From Candidatus Fibrimonadaceae bacterium (GTDB lineage Bacteria; Fibrobacterota; Fibrobacteria; Fibrobacterales; Fibrobacteraceae), in the NCBI GenBank assembly GCA_031281345.1, contig JAITFN010000061.1, positions 1 to 64,000 of the forward strand: 64,000 nucleotides of DNA, read 5' to 3'. A program made the translations under genes and the position numbers. Shown piece by piece: positions 60,550 to 64,000 of the stretch. The notes under the pieces were generated by a model that worked only from the letters and a program-made list of their open reading frames with translations, was not told where the DNA came from and did not search any database. Position 1 is the stretch's first letter, and each line of letters opens with the position of its first letter.

Positions 60550-61412
60550 AACCCATTCAAAATATAATTCGGGCTAACCCCAAGCTCATAAATATCACTT
60601 CTAAACTCTTCTTCCCTCACGTTCCGGCCAAGTACAAGCGCAGAATCTATGCCGGCTATGCTTGCTCCAGCAATGTCTGTTCCCAAGGTATCGCCTATCA
60701 TAATAACGCTTTCCGTGCTGGGTATTAAGCTGCGAAGGGCAATTTGGAAAATTAGGGAAAAAGGCTTTCCGCAAAATAAAAGCTGACAATTGGTTTTTTC
60801 TTTTAGCATATTTGCTATATAGCCCGTGACTGGAATTTTCTCTCCGCTTGGGCTGGGGGCATAGACATCTGGGTTCAGCACCAAAATCCTAGCATCTTTC
60901 TCTGACAAAATCTCTATTGCTTTGTCCATTTCTTCCTGAGTTGGGTTAATGCCGCTCAAAATCACAGTTGGCTCGGATGGGTTTTGCACGGCTTCAATTT
61001 TTGCATCTTCCAAAAACTGCATTCCGCTTGGGCCTCCCAAATAGTAAACCTCTTTTAATCCCACTTCTTCATTCAATACTTTTAGCAAACTGCCCGAAGA
61101 TATAATTTCGTGTTTGTCAAAATCCAGCCCCATTAAGTGCAAGTCGCTTTGAATTTGGTCAATAGACCTAGATGCCGCATTGGTTAAAAGCCTCACATTC
61201 TTATTAGCTTTTCTGAGCTGTGCCATACTCTCTAAAACACCTGGGTAAACAGATGTTTCGCTGTAAAGCGTTCCCCATCCGTCCAACAAAAAAGAGCCGT
61301 ACTTCAGCAGGGTATCAAACTCTACTTTCCAAGGATCGCCTTTTGCTTTTTGCAAGTTTGGCGCAGCAGTTTTTAAATACTGCTTATATATGGTAGCTTC
61401 TGTGGGTAGCAT
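60546..61412 (-). CDS. HAD-superfamily class IIA phosphatase (NagD-like)
   Basis: The protein has 288 residues. The nucleophile region L-L-D-G-W-G-T-L lacks the first of the usual D-x-D pair in strict form, reading F-L-L-D-G-W-G-T. Motif II is L-L-T-N-A, the Lys is in C-G-K-P, and motif IV is I-G-D-T-L-G-T-D. It opens the island. It could remove a phosphate in heptose or alditol activation, but this is inferred. TTTTTCTAAGTT ends 6 bases before the ATG. Confidence 0.82.
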   Translation of the reverse strand: MLPTEATIYKQYLKTAAPNLQKAKGDPWKVEFDTLLKYGSFLLDGWGTLYSETSVYPGVLESMAQLRKANKNVRLLTNAASRSIDQIQSDLHLMGLDFDKHEIISSGSLLKVLNEEVGLKEVYYLGGPSGMQFLEDAKIEAVQNPSEPTVILSGINPTQEEMDKAIEILSEKDARILVLNPDVYAPSPSGEKIPVTGYIANMLKEKTNCQLLFCGKPFSLIFQIALRSLIPSTESVIMIGDTLGTDIAGASIAGIDSALVLGRNVREEEFRSDIYELGVSPNYILNGF

Positions 61413-61418
61413 AGCGGT

Positions 61419-61430
61419 AACTTAGAAAAA
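61419..61430 (-). promoter_or_regulatory. Candidate main promoter of the glycan island
   Basis: TTTTTCTAAGTT on the minus strand ends 6 bases before the ATG of the HAD gene. From here almost every minus-strand gene down to 45 kb is separated by fewer than 10 bases or overlaps. Confidence 0.4.
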
Positions 61431-61458
61431 TCTCCATTCAAGGGGGGAATTTTCTTCA

Positions 61459-62925
61459 TTAATACTGCACAATAAGCACTTTGTTTTTTCCATAAGGCAA
61501 GTCTCTGTAATATAAAATTCCAGGGGCTGGAATTTTCTTAGGTTCCCATAATGAATCAACTCTTGCTATCAAAGCTCCGTTTGCGGAGCGAATTTCTATT
61601 CCCTTAGAGTCTTTGGGCAAATTTTTAAAATGTATTGCCGGAGTTTTGGAGTTCCGGGGGTTCCAAGGGTTGGGATAAGCCACTGTTCCTCTAGCCAAGT
61701 CTTCTGGAGTAACATATTCTTTTTCAAGCAAGCGAGACAAAACCCAAACTATATTATTGCCATCTTTTATATAAGATTTTCTAGCAACGGAGGCGGTGTT
61801 CAGTTCATTTTCGGTTCTAATGAAATCAAAAGTTCCGGGCTGCAAAACCGAAGGAACGCTCGTATTTACTCTCCAATTTGGCCAATTTGGCATATCTCCC
61901 CAAAAAAGTCTGTATGGCGAAGATTTTGCTCTGGTTCCTGAATAAAAAATTTGCCTTGCATATTCGTGAAACAAATCCTCGGCATTTTTGTTAAGTGAGT
62001 CTGCAAGCCTTGCTAGTTGCATCCCAAAACTGTCTTTAGAATATTCTGGATTTGAAAAATAATTCCATATTGCAGAATCAAAGCGTGAACCCATTTGGGA
62101 ATACAAAAATAGATAAAGCGTTGCCCAGCCGTATGCTTCAAAGCTGTTAGATTCTATGATTTCCATTGATACTCCTGGATTTCTAAAATTATATTGGAGA
62201 TAGTTTATATAATCATCTGCATCTGGCACGCCAATTTCTTCCACGCCCGTTGCACTTGCCTCCAGCCAAAAAGTTTCATATCTTTGCCAATTATAATATG
62301 CGGACTGAAATGCGTGGTAAAGTTCGTGAAAAACTGTTGCTTTTAAAATCAATTTCCATTCCTCGTAATAATCCACTCCTTGCGAGCCTTTAAAATGAAA
62401 TTTTGAAAGATTCCCCGAACAATCTGCGCCATACGCAAAATCATTTTCTATTATGATTTCAATGCCGCCGGGAAATGTTAAGCCAAATGTTTGAGCGAAT
62501 CCGTCTTCATCTTCCTCGTAGCCGCGCAAAAGCCCTGCGTCTATAACTTCAATGGGATAAAGACCAGCAGGAACACTTTGACGATAGTGATGAGTTCTTT
62601 GCGCACCAGATATGCCTTTCATTCCATTATTTTTGTGCATTTTATATGCTTGTTCCAAATAAGATGCCAAAGAGTCTATGTATTCGTTGGTTCTAATTGC
62701 ATGAGGTCCGGTTTCCATATAGTAAATTCTGAAACTCTTATTCTTAGTATCTCTAAACTTAACTTCTCCGTCATAGCTTTCTGGGGTGCATCCTGCTTTT
62801 GCAAGCATCTTTTTTTTCGGATTTTTAAGATTTTCTGCAAAACGCGAAGTTCCGCAACGCACGTTTTCTAACCCAAAGCTCTGGGAAAAAAACAAGACAA
62901 GGGCAAAAAGAATTATGCGAGGCAT
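61459..62925 (-). CDS. Secreted metalloprotease-like protein with type IX-like C-terminal tail
   Basis: This 488-residue protein has a signal peptide ending at about S-F-G (18). A zinc motif H-E-L-Y-H-A-F near residue 200 is followed by W-L-E-A-S-A-T-G-V-E-E, the pattern of gluzincin-like secreted proteases with an upstream H-E-x-x-H and downstream E. The C-terminal about 90 residues start A-Y-P-N-P-W-N-P and contain beta strands, resembling the sorting domains of type IX secretion substrates. Promoter arm TTTCTATATT is 10 bases before the ATG. Confidence 0.8.
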   Translation of the reverse strand: MPRIILFALVLFFSQSFGLENVRCGTSRFAENLKNPKKKMLAKAGCTPESYDGEVKFRDTKNKSFRIYYMETGPHAIRTNEYIDSLASYLEQAYKMHKNNGMKGISGAQRTHHYRQSVPAGLYPIEVIDAGLLRGYEEDEDGFAQTFGLTFPGGIEIIIENDFAYGADCSGNLSKFHFKGSQGVDYYEEWKLILKATVFHELYHAFQSAYYNWQRYETFWLEASATGVEEIGVPDADDYINYLQYNFRNPGVSMEIIESNSFEAYGWATLYLFLYSQMGSRFDSAIWNYFSNPEYSKDSFGMQLARLADSLNKNAEDLFHEYARQIFYSGTRAKSSPYRLFWGDMPNWPNWRVNTSVPSVLQPGTFDFIRTENELNTASVARKSYIKDGNNIVWVLSRLLEKEYVTPEDLARGTVAYPNPWNPRNSKTPAIHFKNLPKDSKGIEIRSANGALIARVDSLWEPKKIPAPGILYYRDLPYGKNKVLIVQY

Positions 62926-62935
62926 TGGAAATTCA

Positions 62936-62955
62936 AATATAGAAATTTCTATATT
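62936..62955. promoter_or_regulatory. Perfect 20-bp palindromic divergent promoter
   Basis: AATATAGAAATTTCTATATT is its own reverse complement. Each half supplies a TATATT hexamer, 10 bases before the protease ATG on the left and 12 bases before the cdsA ATG on the right. It is either a symmetric promoter pair or a dimeric repressor operator over one. Confidence 0.6.
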
Positions 62956-62967
62956 CTTTTATACTAT

Positions 62968-63801
62968 ATGAGCAATTTGGCTATACGATGTATTTTTGCG
63001 TTTACGGCAATGCCGATTGTAGCGTTTCTTTTATGGTTTGGTGATTATACCCGCTTCGCTTTTATTTTTGCTCTAAATGCCGTTGCCGCTTATGAATGGG
63101 CTAAAATGATTTCTGCCGTTTATTCAGGACCGGCTAAACTTATGAATGCGCTCTCGCCTATTTGCGCAATGGCTTTAACTGCACCTTGGCTCGTAAGCAA
63201 TGGCGCTTTTTATATGCTTCCTATTCTAGCTATTGTAATCCTGTTCTATATAGCCATAGCCTTTGCATTTGTGGATGTGAAAAACTTGTTCCCGTGGCTC
63301 TCGCTCCAAATAATGGCTCCCCTTTACCTTGGGCTTTGGGGCGGGATGAGCCTAAAATTATTTGAGTTTGGGCAGGGATGGGTGGAATGTTCCAAATTTA
63401 TAGTTGTTATGACTACCCTGTGGGCCTGCGATTCGGCGGCTTATTTTGCCGGAAGGTTTTTAGGGAGGCACAAATTTTCGCCGCATATCAGCCCTAAAAA
63501 AACCTGGGAAGGCGCAATAGGAGGCGCTCTTTTTGCGATTTTCTGGTTTTGGATTTGGACAAGAAGCGGTTTTGGCTATACGGTATTCGATGTTTCCTTT
63601 GCCACAGCCGCAGGCCTCTCTCTTGCAATATCAACAGCGGGGCAGCTTGGCGATTTGCTAATCTCTGCCTTAAAGCGGTGGTCTGGAATAAAAGACTCTG
63701 GTGGGATTTTCCCAGGGCACGGCGGAGTGCTAGATAGAGCAGATAGTTTTTATTTGGCTATGCCTATGGCTACAATTTTACTATCTTATATATCAACATA
63801 A
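62968..63801 (+). CDS. cdsA: Phosphatidate cytidylyltransferase
   Basis: This 277-residue inner-membrane enzyme makes CDP-diacylglycerol from phosphatidate and CTP. It has about seven or eight membrane helices and the family signature at the C-terminal part: [18 protein letters not shown] and [19 protein letters not shown]. The start is 12 bases after the palindromic promoter. metK follows after 16 bases. Confidence 0.95.
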   Translation: MSNLAIRCIFAFTAMPIVAFLLWFGDYTRFAFIFALNAVAAYEWAKMISAVYSGPAKLMNALSPICAMALTAPWLVSNGAFYMLPILAIVILFYIAIAFAFVDVKNLFPWLSLQIMAPLYLGLWGGMSLKLFEFGQGWVECSKFIVVMTTLWACDSAAYFAGRFLGRHKFSPHISPKKTWEGAIGGALFAIFWFWIWTRSGFGYTVFDVSFATAAGLSLAISTAGQLGDLLISALKRWSGIKDSGGIFPGHGGVLDRADSFYLAMPMATILLSYIST

Positions 63802-63817
63802 ACTACAAGAGGTTATT

Positions 63818-64000
63818 ATGTCTCACAATTATTTGTTCACTTCCGAAGCTGTGTCCCCAGGCCATCCGGACAAAGTTGCAGACCAGATTTCCGATGCAAT
63901 TTTAGACGCAATGCTTGCCCAAGACCCAAAAAGCAGAGTGGCTTGCGAAACCCTCGTTAGCACAGGCTTGGTTGTGGTGGCTGGCGAAATAACCTCAAAA
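63818..64000 (+). CDS. metK: S-adenosylmethionine synthetase (5' part, runs off window)
   Basis: The first 61 codons read [21 protein letters not shown], the invariant ATP/methionine-binding opening of MetK. AAGAGG lies 5-6 bases before the ATG. It supplies the SAM used by the island's seven methyltransferases and two radical SAM proteins, though it is a housekeeping gene. The C-terminal part is outside the window. Confidence 0.95.
   Translation, partial: MSHNYLFTSEAVSPGHPDKVADQISDAILDAMLAQDPKSRVACETLVSTGLVVVAGEITSK

Overview
The window reads as a chromosome segment of a Gram-negative bacterium, most likely of the Fibrobacterota (Fibrobacter/Fibromonas-like) or another member of the wider FCB group. 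This is an inference. Supporting points are outer-membrane proteins (a TolC-type channel, a beta-barrel ending in Phe, lipoproteins), a secreted protease with a YPNPW tail like type IX secretion substrates, a GGGP-synthase-family prenyltransferase, futalosine-type menaquinone synthesis and cytochrome bd. No transposase, integrase, tRNA, rRNA or CRISPR array was found.

Left part (1-27 kb, moderate GC): a tgt operon with two small DUF genes, a membrane zinc peptidase, a YhcC-like radical SAM protein and a lipoprotein. Three tandem paralogous chemoreceptors follow, with a futalosine hydrolase directly after the third. Then come an HDOD protein, cydAB, an envelope/export cluster (porin-like protein, small lipoprotein, nitroreductase, eukaryote-like UDP-glucose dehydrogenase, TolC, SPOR protein), radA divergent from an EAL phosphodiesterase, the GGGP-synthase homologue, an ABC ATPase and an MFS exporter.

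Centre and right (27.1-61.4 kb, visibly AT-rich): one long minus-strand glycan-biosynthesis island of about 25 tightly packed, often 4-bp-overlapping genes. Its upstream end makes activated precursors: two CTP-dependent cytidylyltransferases plus a TarJ-like reductase (CDP-ribitol-type), and a GmhA-like isomerase, HddA-like kinase and HddC-like nucleotidyltransferase (activated heptose). The rest holds glycosyltransferases, poly(alditol phosphate)-transferase-like proteins, seven SAM methyltransferases, two radical SAM proteins and a pyruvyltransferase. The most striking feature is that twelve of these otherwise unrelated enzymes carry the same kind of ~90-residue Rossmann-like module (start G-x-G-x-x-G-like) at the N-terminus, in the middle or at the C-terminus. 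The island encodes no flippase, polymerase, exporter or any obvious membrane protein. It is interrupted by a plus-strand AAA-ATPase/nuclease gene, and a decayed 5' copy of that gene lies 10 kb away. Two tiny chimeric reading frames record past recombination between island genes.

Right edge: a secreted metalloprotease, cdsA and the start of metK. A recurrent promoter-like element (TTTCTATATT) sits only 6-12 bases before many start codons, sometimes as a symmetric divergent pair, suggesting widespread leaderless mRNAs.
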